Under the pieces are notes generated by a model. The model ran no database searches. It saw only the letters and a list, made by a program, of their open reading frames with translations, and was not told where the DNA came from. From Stenotrophomonas maltophilia (GTDB taxonomy: Bacteria; Pseudomonadota; Gammaproteobacteria; Xanthomonadales; Xanthomonadaceae), in contig NZ_LYVJ01000006.1 in NCBI RefSeq assembly GCF_001676385.1, positions 124,001 to 188,000 of the forward strand: 64,000 bases of DNA, in the 5' to 3' direction. Both the position numbers and the translations under genes were made by a program. This document shows, in pieces, positions 43,318 to 51,707 of the stretch. Position 1 is the stretch's first letter. The number at the start of each line of letters is the position of its first letter.

Positions 43318-43941
43318 ATGAATCCCGCCCCATCCACTGCCGCCACCGGCTATGCGCCAACGCCTGCAGGCCTTACCCTGTGCGCCGTGGAAGCCAGCGC
43401 ACTGCCAACCGATGAAGCCTTGATGCTGGCCTGGGCCGGTGGCGACCTGCGTGCGTTTGAAAGTCTGTACGCGCGCCATCGCAAGCGCTTGTTCGGGTTC
43501 CTGCTGCGGCAACTGCGCGACAACGCGCTGGCGGAGGAGATCTTCCAGGATGTCTGGCAGCGGGTGATCAGCGCCCGTGCCGGCTGGCAGCCCGATGCGG
43601 CATTCAGCACGTGGCTGTTCCGCATTGCCCACAACCGGCTGAACGACCACTGGCGCGCGGCCCGCCATCGCCCGGCGGCGCCGGCCGACGCGGACCTGCG
43701 CCTGGCCGCGATCGAGGATGGGCAGACGCCGGAAGCCGAACTATCCGAATTCGAACAGCGTCGCCGTGTCCAGATGGCGATGGAGCAACTGCCGCCTGAG
43801 CAGCGCGAAGTGTTGCAGTTGCGGCTGGATCAGGAACTGAGCCTGGAGGAGATCGGCCAGATCACCGGCGTCGGCCGGGAAACCGTGAAATCGCGGCTGC
43901 GCTATGCGATGGACAAGCTGCGTGCGGGACTGAACGCATGA
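43318..43941 (+). CDS. ECF-type RNA polymerase sigma factor
   Basis: 207 residues. Sigma region 2 covers WAGGDLRAFESLYARHRKRLFGFLLRQLRDNALAEEIFQDVWQRV (about residues 38-82), and region 4 covers LPPEQREVLQLRLDQELSLEEIGQITGVGRETVKSRLRYAMDKLR (about 155-200), the helix-turn-helix. Regions 1 and 3 are absent, as in ECF factors. The ATG at 43318 (MNPAPSTAATGYAP) is preferred; an upstream ATG at 43249 lies in the divergent gene's leader. The stop overlaps the next gene by 4 bp. That partner is the probable anti-sigma factor. Confidence 0.92.
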   Translation: MNPAPSTAATGYAPTPAGLTLCAVEASALPTDEALMLAWAGGDLRAFESLYARHRKRLFGFLLRQLRDNALAEEIFQDVWQRVISARAGWQPDAAFSTWLFRIAHNRLNDHWRAARHRPAAPADADLRLAAIEDGQTPEAELSEFEQRRRVQMAMEQLPPEQREVLQLRLDQELSLEEIGQITGVGRETVKSRLRYAMDKLRAGLNA

Positions 43942-44951
43942 ACCGAGACGAACCACTGACGCCGGAAGAACGCGAGCTGATCCGCCTGCTCGGCCGCCGC
44001 GTGGAACAGGCGCCGCCCGCCGCGCTGGACGCCGCCATCCTGGACGCGGCCCGCACTGCCGTGGAGGCCCCGGTTGCCGACGCCGTTGCCTCACCCCTGG
44101 CGCCACGCAGGCACCGCACGCGCCCACGCTGGCCCGCCGTGTTCGGCATTGCCGCGTCGATGGTATTCGCCATCGGCATTGCCTGGCAGTTGCGGCCGGA
44201 AGCGCCGCCTGTGGCCGTGGGCCAGGCCGACGTTACAGCAGCACCTGCTGCCGCCGACGCGACTGCCGCCGGGCAGACCGCTGCTGGCGCGCGTGCGGAC
44301 AATACAGTGCCGTCCGCAGAATCCGCCGCTGCGCCGGCTGCGCTCAAGGCCGCACCGGCGGCTGCGCCAGCGCCGGTCGTCCCCGCGCCAGCACCGGCCA
44401 TCGCGCCCACACGCGAGCCGGCACCGTCTGAAGCCGCCGCACCCCCGGCACGAAGGGCGCGCGCGACGGCTGCACCCGCGGCTGCTGATGCGTCCTTTGC
44501 CGCGATGCCGCCGGCGCCTGCAGCCGCACCACCCGTTCGTCCCGCGCCGGTCCTGCCTCCGGCACCTGCACCGGCCTCCGCACCGGCACCGGCTCCGGCC
44601 GGTGCGCTGGAGGCGGCGCGCAGCGCCGCGCCCCCCATTCCCTCTCCCGCAGAGGCCGAACAGGCCCCGGCACTGGATCGGGTGGAGATCACCTCGGCGA
44701 GCCGCGAGACATCGAACCGCTCCGCAGCGGGCATCATGCGCCGCGGCAGCGGTGCAGGCCCGGGCGCGCCGTCAGTGCAGGCGGAAGTGGACGCCGACGC
44801 ACAGCTGCCGCGCCGGCAATGGCTGCAGAAGATCCGCGCAAGGCGTGACGAAGGCCAGCGTGACCTGGCCCGCGCCAGCTTGGAACGCTACATGCAGCAG
44901 TATCCGGAAGCGCGCCTGCCGCGCGACCTGCGCCCGCTGCTGGACGATTGA
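43938..44951 (+). CDS. Putative membrane-anchored anti-sigma factor, Ala/Pro-rich
   Basis: 337 residues. A short cytoplasmic N-terminus (LTPEERELIRLLGRRVEQAPPAALDAAILDAART) could bind the sigma factor, followed by one membrane segment (PAVFGIAASMVFAIGIAWQL, about residues 66-85). The periplasmic part is a 180-residue Ala/Pro-rich linker and a small C-terminal domain with QWLQKIRARRDEGQRDLARASLERYMQQYPEARLP. No zinc-binding HxxxCxxC motif is visible. The assignment rests on the ATGA overlap with the sigma gene and this layout, not on sequence homology. Confidence 0.7.
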   Translation: MNRDEPLTPEERELIRLLGRRVEQAPPAALDAAILDAARTAVEAPVADAVASPLAPRRHRTRPRWPAVFGIAASMVFAIGIAWQLRPEAPPVAVGQADVTAAPAAADATAAGQTAAGARADNTVPSAESAAAPAALKAAPAAAPAPVVPAPAPAIAPTREPAPSEAAAPPARRARATAAPAAADASFAAMPPAPAAAPPVRPAPVLPPAPAPASAPAPAPAGALEAARSAAPPIPSPAEAEQAPALDRVEITSASRETSNRSAAGIMRRGSGAGPGAPSVQAEVDADAQLPRRQWLQKIRARRDEGQRDLARASLERYMQQYPEARLPRDLRPLLDD

Positions 44952-44989
44952 GTCCACGGAGACCGGGGCTACGCCGTAGAATGACGGGA

Positions 44990-45583
44990 ATGCCCGATAC
45001 CCTCGCCCAGCCGGTCAGCCACACGCTGGAAGTCAAACACAGCCGCTTCATCACCCACGCCACGCCGATCGACGGCGCCACGGAAGCGCTGGCGTTCCTG
45101 CAGCAGGTGGCGGTGGCCGATGCCACGCACAACTGCTGGGCCTACCGGCTCGGCCAGGACTATCGCTCCAGCGATGATGGCGAGCCTGCTGGCACGGCTG
45201 GGCGGCCGATCCTGGCCGCCATCGATGGCCAGGGCTTCGACCGCGTAATGGTAGTGGTGACGCGCTGGTTCGGCGGCATCAAGCTCGGCGCCGGCGGGCT
45301 GGTGCGCGCCTACGGTGGCGCCGCTGCCGGGTGCCTGCGCACCGCGCCACGGCTGCCCCTGGTGGCGATGGCCCGACTGCAGCTGGTGGTCGCATTCGAG
45401 GACCTGGGCACCCTGCATGCCGCTCTGGCCGCCTTCGGCGCCGAGAAACGCGATGAACAGTTCGACACCCATGGGGTCCGCCTGCGGGTCGAATTGCCGG
45501 CTGGCCAGGTCGATGCATTGAAAATCCGCCTGCGCGACGCCACTCGTGACCGTACCCGCATACAAGGCGACCAGGATGACTGA
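44990..45583 (+). CDS. IMPACT/YigZ family protein
   Basis: 197 residues. The family start EVKHSRFITHATPID, the ATHNCWAYRLGQDYRSSDDGEPAGTAGRPIL block (about residues 45-75) and VVTRWFGGIKLGAGGLVRAYGGAA (about 87-110) match YigZ. Bacterial YigZ and eukaryotic IMPACT are linked to translation control; the bacterial role is not settled. The start is uncertain: ATG at 44990 (MPDTL) or 44981 (MTGMPDTL). It follows the putative anti-sigma gene by about 38 bp and its stop overlaps the ABC exporter start by 8 bp. Confidence 0.87.
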   Translation: MPDTLAQPVSHTLEVKHSRFITHATPIDGATEALAFLQQVAVADATHNCWAYRLGQDYRSSDDGEPAGTAGRPILAAIDGQGFDRVMVVVTRWFGGIKLGAGGLVRAYGGAAAGCLRTAPRLPLVAMARLQLVVAFEDLGTLHAALAAFGAEKRDEQFDTHGVRLRVELPAGQVDALKIRLRDATRDRTRIQGDQDD

Positions 45584-47348
45584 CAAGGACGACGCTCCCG
45601 CCGTGACCCCGCCGCTGCGCCGCCTCGGCAGCCTGCGAACGCTGTGGCCATTCGTGCGCCGCCACAGTGGCCTGTTCATTGCATGGCTGCTGGCCCTGGC
45701 GGTGTCCTCCGCAGCGACGCTGAGCCTGCCGCCGGCAGTGAAGCAGATGATCGACCACGGCTTCAGCAGCGGTGGCCAGATCAATCGCGCCTTTGCCCTG
45801 CTGATGCTGGTAGCGGTGGTGCTGGCTCTCGCCACCGCCGCACGCTTCTACTTCGTGTCCCTGCTGGGGGAGAAGGTCGTCGCCGACCTGCGCAGCCGCC
45901 TGTATGCGCACCTGATCCAGCTCGGCGCCGGCTTCCATGACCGCAGCCGCAGCGGCGAGCTTGTCTCCCGACTGACCGCCGACAGCGAACTGCTGCGCAG
46001 CGTGGTCGGCTCCACCATGTCGGTGGCCCTGCGCAGCAGCGTCACCGTGGTCGGCAGCCTGGCGATGCTGTTCGTCACCAGCCCGCGGCTGGCGGCGTGG
46101 TCGCTGCTGGGCATTCCGCTCGCGGTCCTGCCGATCATCATCGGTGCACGCAAGCTGCGCACGGTCGCGCGCAGCAGCCAGGACCGCATCGCCGATGCCA
46201 ACAGCCTGGCCAGCGAGACCCTCGGCGCGGTGCGTACGGTGCAGGCGCATGCGCGCGAGCCTTACGAGCGCGGTCGCTTCGACAGCGCCCTGGCGGATGC
46301 CATCGGTGCCGCGCGGCGCCGCATCGGTGCGCAGTCGTTGGTCACCGCCAGCGCCATCCTGCTCATCTTCGGCGCCATCGTCGGCGTGCTGTGGCTGGGT
46401 GCGCACGACGTCATCGACGGCCGCCTCAGCGCCGGCACGCTCGGCCAGTTCGTGCTCTACGCGCTGATTGGCGGCGGTTCGGTCGGCGCGCTGGCCGAAG
46501 TCTGGAACGAGCTGCAGCGCGCCGCTGGCGGCATGGGCCGCATCGGCGAACTGCTGCAGGAAGACATCGAGATCCGTGCGCCGGCGCAGCCGCACGCACT
46601 GCCGCAACCGCTGCGCGGCGAAATCCAGTTCGACGACGTGGTGTTCCACTATCCGCAGCGCCCGGACGAGGCCGCGCTGGACCACTTCAACCTGCACGTT
46701 CGTCCGGGCGAAACCGTGGCCCTGGTCGGCCCGTCGGGCGCGGGCAAGAGCACGGTGCTGTCGATGCTGCTGCGTTTCCACGATCCGGCCAGCGGCCGCA
46801 TCTGCGTGGATGGCATCGATGTGCGCCAGGTGGATCCGGCTGAACTGCGCGCGCAGCTGGCGCTGGTACCGCAGCAGCCGACGCTGTTCGCGGCCAGTGC
46901 ACGCGACAACATCCGCTACGGCCGCCTGCAGGCCAGCGATGCCGAGGTCGAGGACGCCGCGCGTGCGGCAGAGGCCGATGCCTTCCTGCGCGCGTTGCCG
47001 CAAGGCTACGACAGCGAGCTGGGCGAGCGTGGTGCGCGCCTGTCCGGAGGCCAGCAGCAGCGCGTGGCCATTGCGCGCGCGCTGTTGAAGGACGCACCGA
47101 TCCTGCTGTTGGATGAAGCCACCAGCGCACTGGATGCCCAGAGCGAGCATGGCGTGCAGCAGGCACTGGAGCGATTGATGGCTGGCCGCACCACGCTGGT
47201 CATCGCCCACCGCCTGGCCACCGTGCTCAGGGCCGACCGCATCGTGGTGATGGACCAGGGCCGCATCGTGGCCGAGGGCACGCACGCACAGCTGCTGGCT
47301 GAAGGCGGCCTTTACGCTGAACTGGCACGGCTGCAGTTCATCGATTGA
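45576..47348 (+). CDS. ABC exporter, MsbA/LmrA-like half-transporter
   Basis: 590 residues, membrane domain fused to ATPase. Six TMs lie within residues about 25-300 (FIAWLLALAVSSAATLSL, ALLMLVAVVLALATAARFYF and others). The ATPase has Walker A VGPSGAGKSTVLSM (about residues 388-401), signature RLSGGQQQRVAIARAL (about 488-503), Walker B ILLLDEATSALDAQ and an H-loop in VIAHRLATV. It should work as a homodimer, exporting a lipid or hydrophobic compound; the substrate cannot be told. Translation is coupled to the IMPACT-family gene by an 8-bp overlap. Confidence 0.88.
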   Translation: MTDKDDAPAVTPPLRRLGSLRTLWPFVRRHSGLFIAWLLALAVSSAATLSLPPAVKQMIDHGFSSGGQINRAFALLMLVAVVLALATAARFYFVSLLGEKVVADLRSRLYAHLIQLGAGFHDRSRSGELVSRLTADSELLRSVVGSTMSVALRSSVTVVGSLAMLFVTSPRLAAWSLLGIPLAVLPIIIGARKLRTVARSSQDRIADANSLASETLGAVRTVQAHAREPYERGRFDSALADAIGAARRRIGAQSLVTASAILLIFGAIVGVLWLGAHDVIDGRLSAGTLGQFVLYALIGGGSVGALAEVWNELQRAAGGMGRIGELLQEDIEIRAPAQPHALPQPLRGEIQFDDVVFHYPQRPDEAALDHFNLHVRPGETVALVGPSGAGKSTVLSMLLRFHDPASGRICVDGIDVRQVDPAELRAQLALVPQQPTLFAASARDNIRYGRLQASDAEVEDAARAAEADAFLRALPQGYDSELGERGARLSGGQQQRVAIARALLKDAPILLLDEATSALDAQSEHGVQQALERLMAGRTTLVIAHRLATVLRADRIVVMDQGRIVAEGTHAQLLAEGGLYAELARLQFID

Positions 47349-47418
47349 TGACAGGCGGCTAACACGCGCCAGTCCAAGCTGTCACCGCGCCAGCAAGAAC
47401 CGCTGCGAGGAGGTCACG

Positions 47419-47613
47419 ATGTCGTTCCGCCAGTTCCCCGCCGTTGACAGCAATGGTGAAAGCCACATCATCATCGAGTTCAAGCCCGAAGCGAACGGCA
47501 GCGGGCACAACTCCGAAGCCACGCCGCGCTACGAGCTGGATGATGGGCGGCAATTGGTGCGCAATGGCCGTGAGTTCACCACCAGCGGCGGCGAACTGCG
47601 GCTGACGATCTAG
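47419..47613 (+). CDS. Small hypothetical protein
   Basis: 64 residues, MSFRQFPAVDSNGESHIIIEFKPE and onward to REFTTSGGELRLTI. I do not recognise a family. The ATG follows CGAGGAGGTCACG, a strong Shine-Dalgarno at normal spacing, which supports translation. The repeated pattern of short beta strands (HIIIEFKP, RYELDDGRQLVRNGREF, LRLTI) suggests a small all-beta protein. It is 70 bp after the ABC exporter and may be read from the same transcript. Confidence 0.65.
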   Translation: MSFRQFPAVDSNGESHIIIEFKPEANGSGHNSEATPRYELDDGRQLVRNGREFTTSGGELRLTI

Positions 47614-47630
47614 CGCTCCCGCGCTGCCTG

Positions 47631-47718
47631 GTGGGCGCCCACCTTGGTGGGCACTGGCTTTCTCGCTGCGCCTGACGGGCGCGCCTGCGAAGAGCAGTCG
47701 AGCGTGGCTCGACTCGAC
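47631..47718. repeat. Palindromic repeats, SMAG-half and GTGGGCGCCCAC hairpin
   Basis: GTGGGCGCCCACCTTGGTGGGCAC (47631-47654) forms a hairpin; the same GTGCCCACC/GGTGGGCAC theme is common in this genus as a repeat. It is followed by GCAGTCGAGCGTGGCTCGACTC (47694-47715), one half of a SMAG repeat. Confidence 0.6.
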
Positions 47719-47835
47719 AGAAAGGCGTGATCAAATTTTGATCAATCATCTTGACAGCCTTGCCTGCCAAGGGCCCCGCACGGTTATCCACACGTTTGCC
47801 CAGAAGCCATCCACATCGCCTGTGGATGACTGCAC

Positions 47836-48960
47836 CTAGCCCAGGATCCGCCCGATGCCACTGGCGTCAACCTCGGCGGCGGCCAGGGCGATCGCCGCCG
47901 GATCACTGCCCGCCACGAACCCGATGCGGAAATGCACTTCGCCGCCCGGGGTGCGCGAGGAATGGATCGAGGCCAGGCTGATGCGGTGCTGCTCGAACAC
48001 GTTCAGCAGTTCTCGCAGCGAGCCGGGCCGATCCTCCGGCAGATGCACCGAGAGTGCATTGCGCTCGGTCAGATCAGCCAACAGGTAACCCACTCTTTCG
48101 AAGGTGTAATTGCCATCGGTCAGCGCCTGCTCGCCGAAAGCGCTGCGGTTGGCTGCCAACAGCTGGGCACGGAATGCCGCACGCGCGGCATCGTCGCCCT
48201 GCCCGACCTGCGCCTGCAACGCCTGCAGCTGCTCCACCAACCGCGCAAGCATCGGTGCCACGTAGGGGTTGCCGAACTGGATGTCCTCGTAGATCGCCGG
48301 GTTCAGCGAGAGGATCCGCGAGATGATCGCAGTATCCAGTTCAAACGAGGCCGAACGATACGGCATCATCGCCGCGAGGCTGCCCAACTGCGGCTGGTAC
48401 TGGCGCAGCACGCCGGCCTGGGCCAGGTGGGTGGCATGTACCATGGCCTGCACCAGCGCCATCATCTGGTCGTGGTGCTGCGGGGTGGCGCGCACGCACT
48501 CGGCCTGCAGGGCGGCACACAGCGAATCGATCCACGGTTGCCAGTGCTGCAGCCTCGCCTCGCAGACCACCATCACCCGCCCTTTCAGCGTGGGTGCCTT
48601 CGGCGGTGCTGTCATCGGGTGCAGGCCGGCCACTTCAGCCTGCGAGGCCAGCATGGCCCGCACCGGCGCGTCCTTCACCGAGGTCACGTCCAGCCACAGG
48701 CGGCCCTGCTCGCGGCCGGCCGACTGCTGTACGTAGCTGTCGATCAATGCCGGCGTGCTCCGGATCGGTGCCGAGAACACCAGCACGTCCGCCAGCTCCA
48801 GCAGCTGCTCCGGCGCATGCGATCCGGGATCGGCCGGATCATGGCCGATCACCTGCAGCTGCATGTGCTGCTGGAAGAAGCGGCTCAACCAACGCCCGTA
48901 GGCGCCGGCACTGCCAACGATGCCGACCGTGCGCGGCGTACGCGGGGCCAGGCCGCTCAT
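47836..48960 (-). CDS. tyrA: Prephenate dehydrogenase with ACT domain
   Basis: 374 residues. It oxidises prephenate to 4-hydroxyphenylpyruvate for tyrosine synthesis. The NAD motif is VGIVGSAGAYGRWLSRFF (about residues 12-29), with the second glycine pattern altered from GxGxxG to GSAGAYG as in bifunctional TyrA enzymes. LWLDVTSVKDAPVRAM and AGLHPMTAP (about 110-118, substrate His) are conserved. A C-terminal ACT domain (ALSVHLPEDRPGSLRELLNVFEQHRISLASIHS, about residues 285-320) suggests feedback control by tyrosine. No chorismate mutase domain is fused. The start overlaps the pdxY stop by 4 bp. Confidence 0.9.
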   Translation of the reverse strand: MSGLAPRTPRTVGIVGSAGAYGRWLSRFFQQHMQLQVIGHDPADPGSHAPEQLLELADVLVFSAPIRSTPALIDSYVQQSAGREQGRLWLDVTSVKDAPVRAMLASQAEVAGLHPMTAPPKAPTLKGRVMVVCEARLQHWQPWIDSLCAALQAECVRATPQHHDQMMALVQAMVHATHLAQAGVLRQYQPQLGSLAAMMPYRSASFELDTAIISRILSLNPAIYEDIQFGNPYVAPMLARLVEQLQALQAQVGQGDDAARAAFRAQLLAANRSAFGEQALTDGNYTFERVGYLLADLTERNALSVHLPEDRPGSLRELLNVFEQHRISLASIHSSRTPGGEVHFRIGFVAGSDPAAIALAAAEVDASGIGRILG

Positions 48961-49865
48961 GCCACGCGTTCGGCGCGGAAGCGCGCCTGCCCGGCCAGCG
49001 CAGCGGGTGCGGCAGCAATCACGTCGAACTCCTCGAAGCCGTTGGCCAAGGTAGCTTCCAACGCAGCGTGAGTACCGGCAATCGCGCGCGAGATCGCCTG
49101 CTGCATTGATTCACCGCGCAGCAGGAACGACACCACCAGCGACATCAGCACATCGCCGGTGCCTGCGACATCCACCGGCAGCAGCGGCGACGTCCAGCGC
49201 CAGGTTTCCTCGCGACCGACCGCCAGGGTCACCAGTTCATCCGGCTTGCCACCGACGCTGTGCGCGATCACCCAGTGCGGGCCGCGATCCAGCAGCACGC
49301 GCGCCGCAGCGCTGGCATCGGCCTCGGCCAGCGCCGGCATGCCGGTCAGGCGGTTGAGCTCGAAGGCGTTCGGCGTCACCAGCCAGGCGTGTGGTAGCAG
49401 GCGTTCGGCAAAGATCGCCTCCAGGCCGGGTTCCACGTAGGGCCCGGTGTGGGTGTCTCCGATCACCGGGTCCAGGCAGTAGCGCAACTGCGGGCAGGCC
49501 GGCAGGATGCCATCCAGCCAGTCGGCGAACGCGGCGCCGTTGGCGGTACTGCCGAAGTAGCCCGAGACCAGCATCTTCGCCCTCTGCGGCAAGCCACGCT
49601 CATGGGTGCCGAGGAGCAGGTCGGCGAACCAGTCGGCGGGCAGCACGCGACCACGGGTGGTTTCATAGAACGGCGCATTGCTCAGCAGCACCGTCGGAAT
49701 GTTGGCCACGCGAACGCCCAGCGCACGCATCGGCGGGATCGCCGCGCTGTTGCCGGCATGGCCATAGACGAGTTGCGACTGGACCGAGATGACATCGATC
49801 GGCGACGGCCCATCCGGCCGCTGGCGGCGGCCGTGGACCAAGTGGTTATCAAGGGATTCGCTCAT
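48957..49865 (-). CDS. pdxY: Pyridoxal kinase PdxY
   Basis: 302 residues. It phosphorylates pyridoxal to PLP in B6 salvage. The start region IDVISVQSQLVYGHAGNSAAIPPMRALGVRV (about residues 23-53) is the substrate-binding signature, YCLDPVIGDTHTGPYVEP (about 130-147) and the anion-hole VDVAGTGDVLMSLVVSFLL (about 230-248) with catalytic Asp complete the PfkB-type fold. A 20-residue N-terminal extension precedes the usual start. It overlaps tyrA (ATGA), so the two are coupled. Repeat unit F begins 30 bp upstream, so any promoter lies in the repeat locus. Confidence 0.92.
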   Translation of the reverse strand: MSESLDNHLVHGRRQRPDGPSPIDVISVQSQLVYGHAGNSAAIPPMRALGVRVANIPTVLLSNAPFYETTRGRVLPADWFADLLLGTHERGLPQRAKMLVSGYFGSTANGAAFADWLDGILPACPQLRYCLDPVIGDTHTGPYVEPGLEAIFAERLLPHAWLVTPNAFELNRLTGMPALAEADASAAARVLLDRGPHWVIAHSVGGKPDELVTLAVGREETWRWTSPLLPVDVAGTGDVLMSLVVSFLLRGESMQQAISRAIAGTHAALEATLANGFEEFDVIAAAPAALAGQARFRAERVA

Positions 49866-49895
49866 GGCCGCATTCTACGCCCAAGGGGGTTTTCG

Positions 49896-50104
49896 GCAGG
49901 GCTGCGCCCTGCACCTGCTCACAAGCCAGATCAACGTCAAAGGCAACAGCCGGCTCTGGGTTGTCTCTGTGCTTGGCGGGGCGGTATGGGATGGCAGGAC
50001 ACGCCGTAAACCCATCCGTGGGGGCTCGATGGCGCCATCCATGGCGCCAACGGTCCTGCCATCCCACACCACCCCACCCCTGACAGACTTCCGATGACGG
50101 TTGG
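49896..50104 (+). repeat. Composite structured repeat, unit F
   Basis: Starts with the palindrome GCAGGGCTGCGCCCTGC, then AGATCAACGTCAAAGGCAAC, a hairpin with 23-bp arms (49978-50000 and 50053-50075, core ATGGGATGGCAGGAC, two mismatches), and a loop ACGCCGTAAACCCATCCGTG with inner hairpin GATGGCGCCATCCATGGCGCC. The end box (TGACAGACTTCC) is degenerate. This is the clearest insert-free relative of unit A. Confidence 0.83.
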
Positions 50105-50105
50105 T

Positions 50106-50125
50106 AGATCCACGCCATGCGTGGA
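50106..50125. repeat. Small hairpin between units F and G
   Basis: ATCCACGCCATGCGTGGAT, the same palindrome as beside units A and B/C, followed by AATCTGTCAGGTATCG. Confidence 0.7.
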
Positions 50126-50153
50126 TGAAATCTGTCAGGTATCGAAATAAATC

Positions 50154-50194
50154 GGGGTCAGATCCGTTTTCCTTCGGAAAACGGATCTGACCCC
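50154..50194. repeat. GGGGTCAGATCC hairpin
   Basis: The same 19-bp perfect stem as at 21113-21153 (GGGGTCAGATCCGTTTTCC with its complement) but with a CTTCGG-type apex and no T-run after it. So the conserved part is the hairpin, not terminator function. Confidence 0.75.
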
Positions 50195-50204
50195 ACGAGC
50201 TGTT

Positions 50205-50358
50205 CCGACAGATCGCGGAAAACTGTCGAAGGCAGGGTGGGTCCGGTTGCGGGGGCGTGTGATCTGGCCCCCCGTAACCGTACCCACCCCGCCAACCCAC
50301 GGATAGCCAGCTTCTGCTGTTGACGTTGCTTCGGCAGGTGCAGGGCTGCAAGCCCTGC
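50205..50358 (-). repeat. Composite structured repeat, unit G (inverted, short loop)
   Basis: Faces unit F. Arms at about 50231-50256 and 50267-50293 share the CCGGTTGCGGGGG theme of units B and D, but the loop is cut to about 10 nt (GTGTGATCTG). The outer part has CAACGTCAACAGCAG and the palindrome GCAGGGCTGCAAGCCCTGC, ending 11 bp after the MFS stop codon. The gap 49866-50369 contains only F, G and their small hairpins. Confidence 0.8.
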
Positions 50359-50369
50359 AACCCGCCCCC

Positions 50370-51569
50370 TCAGTGAGCAGCAGGCCGCGACGGCGGCAGC
50401 CACGCCGCCACGATGCCGAGCAATGGCAGGAACGCGGTCAGCTGGTAGACGTATTCGATGCTGGTCCTGTCCGCCAACAGGCCCAGCACGGCTGCGCCCA
50501 GTCCGCCCATGCCGAACGCGAACCCGAAGAACAGGCCGGACACCATGCCGATGCGGTGCGGCATCATCTCCTGCGCATAGACCACGATCGCCGAGAACGC
50601 CGAAGACAGCACGAAGCCGATCAGCACCGCCAGCACCGTGGTCCACAGCAGATCGGCATGCGGCAGCATCAAGGCGAACGGGGCCACGCCCAAGATCGAT
50701 GCCCAGATGATCGGCTTGCGGCCAATACGGTCACCCAGCGGGCCACCGAGGAAGCCGCCAGCGGCGGACGCCACCAGGAACGCAAACAGATGCAACTGCG
50801 CCTGCGCCACCGGAATGCCGAAATGGTGGATCAGGTAGAAGGTGAAATAGCTGCCGATGCTGGCCATGTAGAAGTACTTGCTGAAGATCAGCACCAGCAG
50901 GATCGCCAGCACCCTCGCCACGGTACGCGGCGGGTGCCGCGGTGCCAGCGCAGCCGTGCTGGCCGGGCGTGGCGTGCCCAGGTGCAATGCGTACCAGCGA
51001 CCGACGTAGGTCAGCAGGCCGATGCCGATCAGGGCGGCACCGGCAAACCACGATGCGGCGTGCTGGCCATACGGCACGATCACTGCGGCGGCGATCAGCG
51101 GGCCCAGCGCCGTGCCGAAATTGCCACCGACCTGGAACACCGACTGTGCGAAACCATGACGGCCGCCGGATGCCAGCCGCGCGATGCGCGAAGCCTCCGG
51201 GTGGAAGATCGCCGAGCCGATGCCGACCATTGCCGCAGCCATCAGCACCATCGCGTAGTTCGGCGCGAAACCGAGCAGCAGCATGCCGCACAGGGTCGAG
51301 GCCATGCCGATCGGCAGCGAGTACGGTGCCGGGCGGCGATCGGTGGCCATGCCGATCAACGGCTGGAAGATCGAGGCGGTGAGCTGATAGGTCAGCGTGA
51401 TCAGGCCGATCTGGGTGAAGCTGAGGTTGAAGCCCCCCTTGATCACCGGATAGATGGCCAGGATCAGGGACTGCATCATGTCGTTGACGACATGCGAGGT
51501 GGAGATGGCGGCCAGCACGCCCGGGGCTACCGGGCGCGAGGTCGTTGCGGGAGAAGCCAGGGTCGACAT
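50370..51569 (-). CDS. MFS exporter, fosmidomycin-resistance (Fsr) type
   Basis: 399 residues with 12 predicted membrane segments. The start region ISTSHVVNDMMQSLILAIYPVIKGGFNLSFTQIGLITL (about residues 22-59) and LGFAPNYAMVLMAAAMVGIGSAIFHPEASRIARLASGGRHGFAQSVFQVGGNFGTALGPL (about 99-158) are typical of the Fsr subgroup. GDRIGRKPIIWAS is the second-half MFS signature loop. It probably exports a small drug or metabolite by proton antiport. It is divergent from an AraC-type regulator 138 bp away, which likely controls it. Confidence 0.87.
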   Translation of the reverse strand: MSTLASPATTSRPVAPGVLAAISTSHVVNDMMQSLILAIYPVIKGGFNLSFTQIGLITLTYQLTASIFQPLIGMATDRRPAPYSLPIGMASTLCGMLLLGFAPNYAMVLMAAAMVGIGSAIFHPEASRIARLASGGRHGFAQSVFQVGGNFGTALGPLIAAAVIVPYGQHAASWFAGAALIGIGLLTYVGRWYALHLGTPRPASTAALAPRHPPRTVARVLAILLVLIFSKYFYMASIGSYFTFYLIHHFGIPVAQAQLHLFAFLVASAAGGFLGGPLGDRIGRKPIIWASILGVAPFALMLPHADLLWTTVLAVLIGFVLSSAFSAIVVYAQEMMPHRIGMVSGLFFGFAFGMGGLGAAVLGLLADRTSIEYVYQLTAFLPLLGIVAAWLPPSRPAAH

Positions 51570-51695
51570 GGACGCAGTCAGGTTGGGGGCGAGCCACGCA
51601 TGCTACGGTGGCCCTCTGCTCCCTTCTACCGCGTTCTGGTCATGACCTATCGCAAAAAGGACATCTCCTGCCCGATCCGCGAAACGGCGCCGTGG

Positions 51696-51703
51696 AAGGA
51701 GGT
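51696..51703 (+). promoter_or_regulatory. Strong Shine-Dalgarno deciding the AraC start
   Basis: AAGGAGGT lies 4-5 bases before the ATG at 51708. No comparable site precedes the in-frame ATG at 51642, so the later start is chosen. Confidence 0.7.
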
Positions 51704-51707
51704 GCCC

